Source of the DNA: Aigarchaeota archaeon
GTDB lineage: Archaea > Thermoproteota > Nitrososphaeria_A > Caldarchaeales > Wolframiiraptoraceae
Length of the DNA: 40,107 bases
Direction of reading: 5' to 3'
NCBI GenBank assembly: GCA_025058515.1
Contig: JANXDW010000018.1
Location: 1 to 40,107, forward strand
Below the pieces are notes generated by a model that was given only the letters and a program-made list of their open reading frames with translations, ran no database searches and was not told the origin of the DNA. A program made the position numbers and the translations under genes. This document shows, in pieces, positions 8,570 to 18,506 of the stretch; the first letter of the stretch is position 1, and each line of letters opens with the position of its first letter.

Positions 8570-10819
8570 TCAAGTCTTTATTCTCGAGCTTCTCCACTTT
8601 AGTACTATTATTATCGTCAATATTATTGATGAGGAGATGATTATCCATCCAGCGTACATAAGCCCATAGTCTTCTCTATACAATGCTTTGATCTTATGAG
8701 GCTTATCCACTAATATCGAGTTACCTTCAAGAATTTTTCCATCTTCATCGATCCACCCATACATTTTGTAGATGGGTTTGAAGAGTATCTGTAGACCTTC
8801 TGGGAAGACGTAGTTTAAAGTTGGAAGACTTACCACCACTCCCGGCTTATACCATCCACTAAATATCTTTCCACTAATCTCTGATTCTACCTCTAGATAA
8901 TATTCTTCAGAGTATCTTATTGAAATATCTGCTTCATCTTTTACGATGAAAGATTCTTCAACGACGACGTATCTAACGCCTTCTCCTGCTTCTACTATCT
9001 TTAGAGCTTGAATATTCTGAGTTCTACCTTTTAAGAATAATTTCTCAATAGGCTTCTCTACTCCAGCAGTTATCTCCGTCTCATTAATGTATATCTTTGT
9101 TAACGTATTCTTAGGCAATCCTTCTACTCTTATCCCAACTTCATAGACTACTCTTGCATCTAGCTTACCCCATCCCCATACATTATTAGGTCTCTCACCA
9201 AAGTCTACGCTCCACCTTGCAGAACTCTTTAATATTGTTAGAATATCTTCATAAGATGCATCAGGTAGAAACTGTAGGATTATAGCTACTACTCCAGCTA
9301 CATGTGGAGAAGACATGCTTGTACCATGCTTAACAGTATAATACCTGTCTATATCTAGTCTCGAGTATTGGTCGGAGATTGGTCGGGCTGCAACTATAAT
9401 CGAGCCTGGAGCAACAATCTCAGGTTTAATCCTTCCATCCCTCGTGGGTCCTCTACTACTAAAGCTTAGTATCTCTCCTATTCTATAAGATGTTTTAAGC
9501 TCTTCTCCGAGATGATTCCTCCAAGTATTCTTTGTCGTATATCCACCGACTGAGATTACTCTATGAGATGTAGCTGGAATAGATATAGTATAGTTTGAAG
9601 AGATTATGTAGTCTTCTCCTTCTAGGAATTTTTCCCCAAGCCCTGAACAAGTATCGCTATCTATCCATGCATGCCATACCCCACTACCTCCAACCTTAAT
9701 ACTCTCGACCTTAATACTCCAACCATTACCTTCAAGGTCTTGCTCAGATACTAATTCTAGAAACCATTCTACACCTGTCTCGTAAACATTTTTTACAAGA
9801 TTTATCTTTACATCATCTATTGACTTGTTTATTATTGGTGCTGGAATCTCCATGTTGTTAGGGATTTTAAGAGTTAGATTTACTTCATCTCCATGGTCTA
9901 ACCATAGTGAAAGAGCAAATCCTCTCGTCATCGGAGGAATATACCACTTAACTTCAGTTACACTTCCTTTTTCTAGAAAACCCATTGCATGTACTTGTTC
10001 ATCTGCAGAGTTCCCAGCAGCTACGACAACTATTACACCTTCTTCTACTATCTTCTCTATAATTTTTTCAAGAAGTGAAGAGCCATCATGTCCTCCTAGA
10101 TCTGATCCTAGGCTTAGATTTATGACCAACCTTATCCCAAACTCTCTAGCCTTCTCTACTACGTAATGTATTCCATCTATCAGTTTATCTTCATCGATAA
10201 ACCATTCTGTTCCATTACATGCTGGATAACCAGTTTTGACAACTATTAGGTATGCGCCTGGAGCTACCCCCGTGTATGGACCTGCTCTACCTGTTCCCGC
10301 AGCTATTGATGCTACGTGAGTCCCATGCCCTACGGTATCGGTCTCAGGGCATCTACCATCTTCTATTTCTTCTCTATCACATTCATATCCATAATCAAAG
10401 TTTTTTGGAGGTTTTCCTTCTACTGTATGATCCCATATTGCTAGAATCTTTGTAGTACCGTTAGGGAAGTAGAAGTCTGGATGTCTATAATCTATTCCAG
10501 TATCTATTATTCCTATCGCTACGCCAGATCCGTTAAGACTTCTACCAAGTTCATCTCTCAATCTCCATACATTAGGTGCATAGATCTCTGGAACACTTAC
10601 ATCCAGCAGAACTCTATATCTTCTCGGTAGATTAATGTTAAACTGGTTTAAACTCGATCCTACTTCTTCTCTAGAGCTTAGATTGTTTTTAGAATGAAGT
10701 GTCTGGGATGTATCTCCTACTTCTAGGAAAACTAGCAGTGCATAGATGGTCGATGAGCATATGAGTACCGCTATTAACGTGACAATAATTACTCTCCTTA
10801 ATGATTCATATCGCCTCAT
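8570..10819 (-). CDS. Secreted/membrane-anchored subtilisin-like (S8) serine protease
   Basis: Catalytic motifs GIIDTGIDYRHPDF, GHGTHVASIAAG, HGTSMSSPHVAGVVA; N-terminal signal/TM and C-terminal TM (AGWIIISSSIILTIIIVLKW). Confidence 0.93.
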   Translation of the reverse strand: MRRYESLRRVIIVTLIAVLICSSTIYALLVFLEVGDTSQTLHSKNNLSSREEVGSSLNQFNINLPRRYRVLLDVSVPEIYAPNVWRLRDELGRSLNGSGVAIGIIDTGIDYRHPDFYFPNGTTKILAIWDHTVEGKPPKNFDYGYECDREEIEDGRCPETDTVGHGTHVASIAAGTGRAGPYTGVAPGAYLIVVKTGYPACNGTEWFIDEDKLIDGIHYVVEKAREFGIRLVINLSLGSDLGGHDGSSLLEKIIEKIVEEGVIVVVAAGNSADEQVHAMGFLEKGSVTEVKWYIPPMTRGFALSLWLDHGDEVNLTLKIPNNMEIPAPIINKSIDDVKINLVKNVYETGVEWFLELVSEQDLEGNGWSIKVESIKVGGSGVWHAWIDSDTCSGLGEKFLEGEDYIISSNYTISIPATSHRVISVGGYTTKNTWRNHLGEELKTSYRIGEILSFSSRGPTRDGRIKPEIVAPGSIIVAARPISDQYSRLDIDRYYTVKHGTSMSSPHVAGVVAIILQFLPDASYEDILTILKSSARWSVDFGERPNNVWGWGKLDARVVYEVGIRVEGLPKNTLTKIYINETEITAGVEKPIEKLFLKGRTQNIQALKIVEAGEGVRYVVVEESFIVKDEADISIRYSEEYYLEVESEISGKIFSGWYKPGVVVSLPTLNYVFPEGLQILFKPIYKMYGWIDEDGKILEGNSILVDKPHKIKALYREDYGLMYAGWIIISSSIILTIIIVLKWRSSRIKT

Positions 10820-10936
10820 GAACTTCTTCTAAAAAGTTTCCTCGATAACTGCTTATTATCTTTAATCTAGAGTTAGGCTTATCTATTAGAGAACATAGAT
10901 CTTACCCAGTCTTTATGTGGAGAGATATATCATGAG

Positions 10937-11902
10937 GTGGTTAGCATGCTTTTCCTATCTGAAAGAGATGTAGAGAGAATTCTAACTATGAAGGAGGTTA
11001 TAGAAGCTATTGAAGAAGGGTTTAAGTCTCTTGCTAAAGGTAAAGTTGCACTACCATTGAGGACGAGGATTAGAAGCTTAGAACATGATGGAGATATCCT
11101 CTCTATGCCGTGTCTAGTAGAAGACTTCAATCTTTACACTAATAAGATAGTCTCTGTTTACCCGAAGAATGTAGACCTCGGTCTACAAACTATTCATGCA
11201 GTAATAGTAGCTGTCGATGCTGTGAAAGGTGTACCGATAGGAGTAATAGAGGCAGGATATCTAACAGCCTTGAGAACAGGGGGTATAAGTGGGGTGGCGA
11301 CAAAGTATCTATCTAGAGAAGATTCAAAGACTTTAGCAGTTATTGGATGTGGTTATCAAGCTAGAACTCAAGTCATGGCCATAAAAGAAGTTAGAAAGAT
11401 AGGGAAAGTCTATGCATACGATATTATCTTCGAGAAAGCTGTAAAGTTTGCAGAAGAGATGAAGTCTAGGCTTAACATAGAGGTCGAGGTGGTTAACTCA
11501 GCTAGAGAAGCAGTAGAGAGAGCAGATATAATAGTTACAGCAACAACTAGCAAGACACCTGTAGTTAAGAGAGAATGGATTAAACTTGGAACTCATATAA
11601 ACGCTATTGGAGCATACACTCCAGATATGAGAGAAATAGATACAGAGACGATAATAGATGCTAAGGTGGTTGTAGACTTGAAGGAGGCGGCATTATCTGA
11701 GGCAGGAGATATAATAACACCGATAAAAGAGGGAAGATACTCTGAAGATAGAATATATGCTGAGCTTGGAGAGATAGTCTCTGGAGTAAAGCTTGGAAGA
11801 ACTTCTAGTGAAGAGATAACAGTATTCAAGAGTGTAGGCTTAGCTCTACAAGATAATGCAGCTACACATGCTCTTTTGAAAAAGTATCTCAATCAATTTT
11901 AA
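10937..11902 (+). CDS. Ornithine cyclodeaminase / mu-crystallin / alanine dehydrogenase family protein
   Basis: GYLTALRTGGISGVATKYLSRED, VIGCGYQARTQ, GTHINAIGAYTPDMREID, AGDIITPIKEG, VFKSVGLALQD. Confidence 0.9.
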   Translation: MVSMLFLSERDVERILTMKEVIEAIEEGFKSLAKGKVALPLRTRIRSLEHDGDILSMPCLVEDFNLYTNKIVSVYPKNVDLGLQTIHAVIVAVDAVKGVPIGVIEAGYLTALRTGGISGVATKYLSREDSKTLAVIGCGYQARTQVMAIKEVRKIGKVYAYDIIFEKAVKFAEEMKSRLNIEVEVVNSAREAVERADIIVTATTSKTPVVKREWIKLGTHINAIGAYTPDMREIDTETIIDAKVVVDLKEAALSEAGDIITPIKEGRYSEDRIYAELGEIVSGVKLGRTSSEEITVFKSVGLALQDNAATHALLKKYLNQF

Positions 11903-11908
11903 AGATTC

Positions 11909-12838
11909 TTAACGTTCTACACTTACAACAAGATATATCCCAGCGAAGATCAGCAGTGAGCCTAACAATGCATTGCTTGAAGGAGTCTCACCGAATAAAG
12001 GTATAGCTAAGATCGAGGCAACTACTGGTTCAAGAAATGAGAGTATTGCTGTTTGATATGGTTGGAGACCTTTGAGAGAGCTGAAAGAGAGTGTATGACC
12101 TAGAGCTGTTGGAAATACTGCTAAACCAAAAATTGCTGGGATCTCAGTTGATGAAGGTGGTCTGAGATTTCCGAGAAAGAAGCTAGATGTACAGAGCAGG
12201 AGAGATGATGAGAGATATATCGGTATCATGACCGCTATCGGGTTTGATCCTATCCTCACATTTCTACCAAAGACTAGGTAGATAGCCCACAATAGCGCTG
12301 CCAATACTGCTTGAAGATCTCCAACCATACTTGCTCCCCCACTTCTAGCACCAAGAAAGATCACGAACATTCCAATAAGAGATACAAGTATTCCTAAACT
12401 TACTCTAGAACTCGGTTTAACCTTATAGAAGAGTAGTGAGAGTAGTGAGGCAAAGATAGGTGTTGTATTTGTTAGAACGGTAGCATTCATAACCGTCGTA
12501 AGCTTAACAGAGCTTATGTACATAGCAAAATGTCCACCAATGATTATCCCAAGTAATAATGCTCTTACACCCTTTAGTTTAAGAGTCTCAAGTAGAGTTC
12601 TCCTGATAAGAAAAATCGAGGGGACTGTTAAGAATATTGTAGCTAATGCAAGTCTATAGAAACCTATCGTGAAAGAATCCATACTTGGTAGAAAACGAAT
12701 AAAGATAGCTGATGTACCAAAGAAGAAGCCTGCCAAACCACCTTGAACTACATAGAAGAGTCTACCCTTCAATTCTCTAAAATTAAATATAAATGAGGAA
12801 TTTAAATTACTATTGAAATAATAAAATATTGTGCTCAC
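11909..12838 (-). CDS. EamA/DMT superfamily transporter
   Basis: About 10 TM segments in two EamA repeats; start may lie downstream of the track start. Confidence 0.85.
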   Translation of the reverse strand: MSTIFYYFNSNLNSSFIFNFRELKGRLFYVVQGGLAGFFFGTSAIFIRFLPSMDSFTIGFYRLALATIFLTVPSIFLIRRTLLETLKLKGVRALLLGIIIGGHFAMYISSVKLTTVMNATVLTNTTPIFASLLSLLFYKVKPSSRVSLGILVSLIGMFVIFLGARSGGASMVGDLQAVLAALLWAIYLVFGRNVRIGSNPIAVMIPIYLSSSLLLCTSSFFLGNLRPPSSTEIPAIFGLAVFPTALGHTLSFSSLKGLQPYQTAILSFLEPVVASILAIPLFGETPSSNALLGSLLIFAGIYLVVSVER

Positions 12839-13074
12839 ATATTGTGTAGACGTATTTGAACTTCTGAAGTATTGAGATAAGTATATACAATCTAGAAAGG
12901 GGGGATGTCCAAGCTAATAATTTTAGTGTTTGTAACTAACTCGATACAAAGTGTTTGATCATGCTAGGTTTCCAACATATTGATTGAAAGAGTTGAGAGA
13001 GGTAGATTACGCTTAAACTTTTAAAGAAAATATCTAAATGATGCTCTACACCTAGAATATAGGTTAGGTGAAGG

Positions 13075-14982
13075 TTGATGCTTCCATATTCTCCATGGCT
13101 TTCATGGATCATCCCTCTCATCGGCTGTGTTTTCATCCCACTATTCTTCAAGCTAAGTAAACGTATAGGTGAAGTATACTCTGTAGCTTTGATATTTCTT
13201 GCATCAGCATTTTCTCTCTCCATGATTCCCGATGTTTGGGGTGGAAAGTCTTGGGTGGAGAAAATCCCATGGATCCCTATTCCTAGAGGATTCATCGAGG
13301 CAGGGGTTATAGTAGATCCTCTCTCAGTTTTGATGGCTTGTATTGCAACTTTCATCGGAGCGTGGATAATGCTCTACTCTATTGGGTACATGGCTCATGA
13401 AGAAGGCCTACCAAGATACTACTTCTTCATGGTCTTCTTCATCGGCGGCATGACCGGCCTAGTAATGGCGAACAACTTTCTCCAACTATATATCTTCTGG
13501 GAGATAGTTGGACTCTGCTCTTACGCATTGATCGGCTTCTATTATAGAAAGCCTGAGGCCGCTCATGCTGGGATAAAGGCGTTTGTAACTACGAGAGTAG
13601 GAGATGTATTGATGTTGATAGGAATAATGATCTTGTACTCGCTCTTTGGAACATTTGATTACTCTCAGCTAAATCATGCTCTTTCACATAGTCTCAAAGA
13701 AGGTACTGTAAGCCTACCTCTACTAATAACAGTACTTGTTCTATTATTTGGTGGAGCAGTTGGGAAATCTGCTCAGATACCTTTACACGTATGGCTTCCA
13801 GATGCTATGGAGGGGCCGACGCCTGTAAGTGCACTGATACACGCAGCAACGATGGTCAAGGCTGGAATATACCTCACTGCACGTTTAACCTTGACTATAA
13901 TACCATTTGAAGAGTTTCCACCAACTATTCTCCACCAATGGTATATGACCGTGGCCTATATTGGTGCTGTAACAGCATTCTTTGCTGCAACTATGGGCTT
14001 AGTGATGACCGATATTAAGAGGATTGTAGCTTACTCAACTATCAGCCAACTAGGTCTCATGCTTGCCTCTCTAGGGCTTGCTTCTGAACTCGGCTGGACT
14101 GCTAGCACATTCCACTTACTCAATCACTCATTGTTTAAAGCTTTGCTATTCTTGTCCGCGGGATCAGTTATGCATGCTGTAGGAACAACGAATATCGATG
14201 AGATGGGTGGGCTGGCAAAGTCCATGCCTATAACTTTCTCTACATCACTTATTGGAGCATTAGCATTAGCGGGTGTACCACCTTTCTCAGGATTCTTTAG
14301 TAAAGACTTGATAATCGAGGCATCGCTAGAAGTTGGGAGTACGCCGATCTACCTACTCATAACTTTTACATCTATATTGACATTCATCTATATAGGTAGA
14401 TGGATCTACAAAATCTTCCTCGCTCAACCAAAACATAGTGTTAATCATCATGTACACGAGTCTCCACCTGTCATGACTATACCCTTGATAGTTCTAGCAG
14501 TAGGGGCCACGATCTCTGGAATTTACCTAGAGACTACGCACGGCTTTACAGATTATCTTGGAATCAAGATGGAGCATGGTGTAGGATACCTGACTTTACT
14601 TACATCTTCCGCTATAATATTATTCGGAGCATCTATGACGTACCTAGTCTACTTCAGTGGAAAGATACCTCCAGAGAGATTTAGAATTAATGCTCTAGGT
14701 TATCAACTTCACAAACTGTTACTTAACAGATACTATGTAGATGCATTATATTACAAGTTTGTAGACTGGTTTATAGATTCTTCAAGGATTGTGAGGAGGA
14801 CTGTAGAGGATGGTGGTATAGATAGATTCAATTATTTAGTAGCTGATGGTGTGAAAGGAGCTGTAAACGTTCTTAGGAATATCCAGACTGGGAGCAGTAA
14901 TATTAATGTTGGAGGAATACTATTAGGCTTAGCCATACTCATCTTAATATTCTTAGCATTACTTTACGGGGGTCTATGGTAG
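13075..14982 (+). CDS. nuoL: NADH-quinone oxidoreductase subunit L-like proton-pumping protein
   Basis: FWEIVGLCSYALIGFYYRKPEAAHAGIKAFVTTRVGDVLMLIG, HVWLPDAMEGPTPVSALIHAATMVKAGIYL, FHLLNHSLFKALLFLSAGSV. Confidence 0.92.
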   Translation: MMLPYSPWLSWIIPLIGCVFIPLFFKLSKRIGEVYSVALIFLASAFSLSMIPDVWGGKSWVEKIPWIPIPRGFIEAGVIVDPLSVLMACIATFIGAWIMLYSIGYMAHEEGLPRYYFFMVFFIGGMTGLVMANNFLQLYIFWEIVGLCSYALIGFYYRKPEAAHAGIKAFVTTRVGDVLMLIGIMILYSLFGTFDYSQLNHALSHSLKEGTVSLPLLITVLVLLFGGAVGKSAQIPLHVWLPDAMEGPTPVSALIHAATMVKAGIYLTARLTLTIIPFEEFPPTILHQWYMTVAYIGAVTAFFAATMGLVMTDIKRIVAYSTISQLGLMLASLGLASELGWTASTFHLLNHSLFKALLFLSAGSVMHAVGTTNIDEMGGLAKSMPITFSTSLIGALALAGVPPFSGFFSKDLIIEASLEVGSTPIYLLITFTSILTFIYIGRWIYKIFLAQPKHSVNHHVHESPPVMTIPLIVLAVGATISGIYLETTHGFTDYLGIKMEHGVGYLTLLTSSAIILFGASMTYLVYFSGKIPPERFRINALGYQLHKLLLNRYYVDALYYKFVDWFIDSSRIVRRTVEDGGIDRFNYLVADGVKGAVNVLRNIQTGSSNINVGGILLGLAILILIFLALLYGGLW

Positions 14983-16443
14983 ATGGATGGAGTTACGCTA
15001 CCTCTTCTAAGCATCACTCTCTTCACCCAACTATTGTTCAGCCCAGCGGTATACCTATCGATGAAAAGATCTAAATTATTTGGAGACCTCTTAGCTATAG
15101 TGGCTTCATTTATACCATTCTCAATAACGATCTACCTATTCAACACAATCTATAATGGTTTATCTATATATGAAGAGTATTGGTGGATTCCCGCATTCAA
15201 GTTAAAGCTTGGACTCTTACTAGATTCAACTAGCTACCCCTTCTCTCTACTAATCTCTCTAATGGGATTCCTAGCTACAATCTATTCTACCAAGTACATG
15301 GAGCATGAGCATGGTTATCCTACCTACATGGCGCTACTCCTGATGTTTAATGCAGGGATGATCGGAGTAGTATTAGCTACAAACCTCTTCCTACTCTACA
15401 TATTCTGGGAACTCATGCTTATCCCAAGCTACTTCCTCATAGCCTATTGGGGTACAGGTAAACCGAGGATAATAGGTTTCAAATACTTTATCTTTACTCA
15501 TGCTGGAGCACTGGCCATGCTCTTCGGGATAATCTGGATATACGTATTATATGGAACTCTAGAGATCCCGCAGCTATCGATTCTTATAACGAGTAGTCCT
15601 GAAAACTTCTACATATTTATCTTGATATTTATTGGTGCGGCCGTTAAGATGGCTATCTTCCCATTCCATACATGGCTTCCAGATGCACATGCCGAGGCTC
15701 CTACACCTATAAGCGTTCTATTAAGTGGTGTAATGATAAAGACTGGAGCATATGTTGTAGTTAGAATCCTAATAGGTCTATATTCATCTATAATGCCTTC
15801 GTTAACTTCTCTTCTAATCATACTCTCTCTGATAAGCATGATCTGGGGCGGTCTAATGGCCATGGTCCAGATAGATGTCAAAAGACTTCTAGCATATAGT
15901 AGTATTAGCCAGATGGGGTATATTCTATTTGGATTAACGACGATGGACTCCATAGGTATTGCTGGAGGAATCTTCCACATCTTAAACCATGGGTTTGCTA
16001 AAGGATTACTCTTCATGTGTTCAGGAGTACTCATACACATCTTGAATGAGAGAGATATAAATAAGCTCGGTGGTTTAGCTTCTAGAATGCCTCTAACCGC
16101 TATTGCTATGCTTCTAGGAGGTTTATCTATTGCTGGAACCCCTCCACTAGGTGGTTTTGCAAGCGAGTGGATGATCTTTGGAGGAGGGTTCAACTCAGGT
16201 TTAACGATCTATACAGCAATAGCTATAGCCAATACAGCTATAACTGCTGGATACTATTTGAGGATGATTAGAGCGGTCTTCTTCCTCCAACCTAAACATG
16301 ATCTATCAAAAGTACATGATGCCCCTATATCGATGGCCATGCCGATGAGCATTCTGATCCTACTAGTAGTCATACTAGGATTCTTAAACTATCCGATAAT
16401 AACGATAATCTCGAGAACAGCCTCACAACTAGCAGTAATTTAA
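14983..16443 (+). CDS. nuoM: NADH-quinone oxidoreductase subunit M-like protein
   Basis: FWELMLIPSYFLIAYWG, HTWLPDAHAEAPTPISVLLSGVMIKTGAYVVVRI, FHILNHGFAKGLLFMCSG; directly abuts nuoL. Confidence 0.92.
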   Translation: MDGVTLPLLSITLFTQLLFSPAVYLSMKRSKLFGDLLAIVASFIPFSITIYLFNTIYNGLSIYEEYWWIPAFKLKLGLLLDSTSYPFSLLISLMGFLATIYSTKYMEHEHGYPTYMALLLMFNAGMIGVVLATNLFLLYIFWELMLIPSYFLIAYWGTGKPRIIGFKYFIFTHAGALAMLFGIIWIYVLYGTLEIPQLSILITSSPENFYIFILIFIGAAVKMAIFPFHTWLPDAHAEAPTPISVLLSGVMIKTGAYVVVRILIGLYSSIMPSLTSLLIILSLISMIWGGLMAMVQIDVKRLLAYSSISQMGYILFGLTTMDSIGIAGGIFHILNHGFAKGLLFMCSGVLIHILNERDINKLGGLASRMPLTAIAMLLGGLSIAGTPPLGGFASEWMIFGGGFNSGLTIYTAIAIANTAITAGYYLRMIRAVFFLQPKHDLSKVHDAPISMAMPMSILILLVVILGFLNYPIITIISRTASQLAVI

Positions 16444-16466
16444 TAGAATCTTTATCTAGCTTAAAG

Positions 16467-16913
16467 TTAGCTTCTGGAGAATAGTAGTCTAAGAGACTTA
16501 AGCCATCCAACTGGTTTATCTATCTCAATAATTCTTTTACCTAATCCATAGATCTCTCTACTTATCTCTTCAAATAATCTCGGTTCTGATACTGCATAGG
16601 ATCTCTTACCAATAACTGCTACAACTTCCCCATCTCTCAGATAGTAGAATTCTTCTCCAACCCTGTTTACCAAGTATCCATGTAAGTGACCTACCCTGAT
16701 GATATGTCTGACCATCTCTGGAGATAGCTCTATCATAGGTTTATCGAACCTCCGTCCTAGAAGAGGAGGATTAGAATTAATGTAGAAGTTTATAACATGT
16801 TCTCCATCTCTGAACTCTGGAAAATCTATTTCAAGTAAGGCTTTCTTCAACTCGCTGGATGAAGACTTATCCCTTACGTAGTCTAGAGCCTTCCTAAAAA
16901 CTTCAGACATCAA
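16467..16913 (-). CDS. Hypothetical archaeal protein (148 aa)
   Basis: Intact ORF with coding-like composition; no family recognised. Confidence 0.6.
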   Translation of the reverse strand: MMSEVFRKALDYVRDKSSSSELKKALLEIDFPEFRDGEHVINFYINSNPPLLGRRFDKPMIELSPEMVRHIIRVGHLHGYLVNRVGEEFYYLRDGEVVAVIGKRSYAVSEPRLFEEISREIYGLGKRIIEIDKPVGWLKSLRLLFSRS

Positions 16914-17006
16914 CTTTAGAGAGACTGTTACAGAATTTAAACATTAACATATTATTTCTAGACTTTAAACTGTATTCTCTAAGCTTTGTAAAGAATATTT
17001 AGGAGC

Positions 17007-18239
17007 TTATCCTCTCCTCGTCGTCGAGTATATTGAGAGCACGTCTCTATCTTTTAGCTTATAGTTTACAGGCAACCTTAAACCTGTTCTAGCATCTATT
17101 GCATAAAGCAATCCATGGGTTAACTCTGTATGGATCTCTCTAGCTAAGTTTTCAACTGTTGAGCCATCGGGTAGTAAGAGGACGTCTGGAAGAATGTTTC
17201 CATGTTTATCGGATAGCTTCTGAGGATCGTAGACAGGATATATCGTGTTCATCTTTAAAACTTTGAATACTGCTACGTTAATCGCAAATTGAACTCCAGT
17301 CCTCATATACTCTCCTAATACTCTCTTAGCTATGAAGTCTAGAGCCCACTTCTGCTTATCTGTCAATCCACTCATCTTGATTATCTCAAAAGTCTCTTGA
17401 CCAGGAATATACTTTATCAATCCTTTCTGCTCAGCTCTTCTTAGAGATAGCTCAGCCTCTGCACTACATGGAACTACTATCTTATCTGGAAGCTGATCTC
17501 TCAACTTCTCAAAATTATCTGGAGCCGGATCTAGGTCTATCTTATTAGCTACAACTATTGTTGGTTTAGCTAATTCTCTAAGTATTTGAGCAAAGTTCTT
17601 ATCGTCTAGAGGTGTCCAATTCTCGAAGTCCTTATCTTTTAGATTACCTATCTCTAAAGCTTGCTCTATATGTTGCTCAGTTATCTTTACCCCTCTAAGT
17701 ATCTCAGCCATGGATTCGCTGAGACTCTTACCAGACTTCACATTCTTGATAATCTTATCATCGTTCTTCTCTATCAACTTCATCAACCACATAACCAGCT
17801 CTTCTTCTATATCGTAGTAGTCTGCTATAGGATTACCTGTTCCAGGCTCAGTTAATCTACCTTCTTCATCAATAGATCCACTTGCATCAACTACATGGAG
17901 TAGTACATCTGATTGGGAGGCGACTGAGAGAAACTGATTTCCAAGACCTTTACCTGCCCAAGCACCTTTAATTAAACCAGGTAGATCTATCAACTCTATA
18001 GGTATATATCTCCAACCATCTATACACGTAGAGTTTCTTGGATTATCTTTTACCTCGAACTCACGGCATACGCATGGAGATGTAACGTTTGCTTTTCCAT
18101 AATTCGGCTGCTTGGTCGTGAACGGGTAAGTCGAGACTTCTGCAGATTCAAGCGTTGCTGCATTAAAGAAAGTTGTCTTACCTGTATTTGTCTTTCCAAT
18201 TAATCCAACTTTAACTATCGCCAAGTTTACCAGCTCCAT
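17007..18239 (-). CDS. Redox-regulated/YchF-type Obg-like GTPase with TGS domain
   Basis: VGLIGKTNTGKTTFFNAAT, ELIDLPGLIKGAWAGKGLGNQFLS, VANKIDLDPAPDN, C-terminal TGS-like LPVNYKLKDRDVLSIY. Confidence 0.92.
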   Translation of the reverse strand: MELVNLAIVKVGLIGKTNTGKTTFFNAATLESAEVSTYPFTTKQPNYGKANVTSPCVCREFEVKDNPRNSTCIDGWRYIPIELIDLPGLIKGAWAGKGLGNQFLSVASQSDVLLHVVDASGSIDEEGRLTEPGTGNPIADYYDIEEELVMWLMKLIEKNDDKIIKNVKSGKSLSESMAEILRGVKITEQHIEQALEIGNLKDKDFENWTPLDDKNFAQILRELAKPTIVVANKIDLDPAPDNFEKLRDQLPDKIVVPCSAEAELSLRRAEQKGLIKYIPGQETFEIIKMSGLTDKQKWALDFIAKRVLGEYMRTGVQFAINVAVFKVLKMNTIYPVYDPQKLSDKHGNILPDVLLLPDGSTVENLAREIHTELTHGLLYAIDARTGLRLPVNYKLKDRDVLSIYSTTRRG

Positions 18240-18331
18240 ATGATATATCTAGCAATTAGATAAAAGCATTACTTATGTAGAAGAATGAGATATCATAGAG
18301 AAAGATGATATTATACCGTAGAATATCTCTC

Positions 18332-18466
18332 TTATAAACTTCTCCAATGTTTAGCGTATCCAGTATCTTTATCCTTCTTATCCTGAGGTTTAATAAGTGG
18401 TAGGTTGGGAGGAATCTCTACATGCTATATTTCGATATCGTTATCGTTCAAGATATACATAATCAT
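18332..18466 (-). CDS. Candidate 44-codon gene with in-frame TAG (18425-18427): MIMYILNDNDIEI-[TAG]-HVEIPPNLPLIKPQDKKDKDTGYAKHWRSL
   Basis: Minus-strand reading. The same frame stays open on both sides of a single TAG and ends at TAA; the downstream part looks strongly coding and has no alternative start. Confidence 0.4.
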
Positions 18467-18506
18467 GTAGACTGCTGGGTAGATACTATATGGAGTATTG
18501 AAGAAT

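Noticed and set aside
9825-10166. 113-aa plus-strand ORF
   Set aside because: Antisense shadow of the S8 protease gene.
12900-12957. Short ORF MSKLIILVFVTNSIQSV after a GGGGGG run
   Set aside because: Only 17 codons, G-run is too close to ATG to act as a Shine-Dalgarno, and there is no supporting evidence.
12936-13355. 139-aa minus-strand ORF
   Set aside because: Antisense to the nuoL 5' end; no family resemblance and low-quality composition.
15609-16193. 194-aa minus-strand ORF
   Set aside because: Fully antisense to nuoM; expected shadow ORF of a conserved membrane protein gene.
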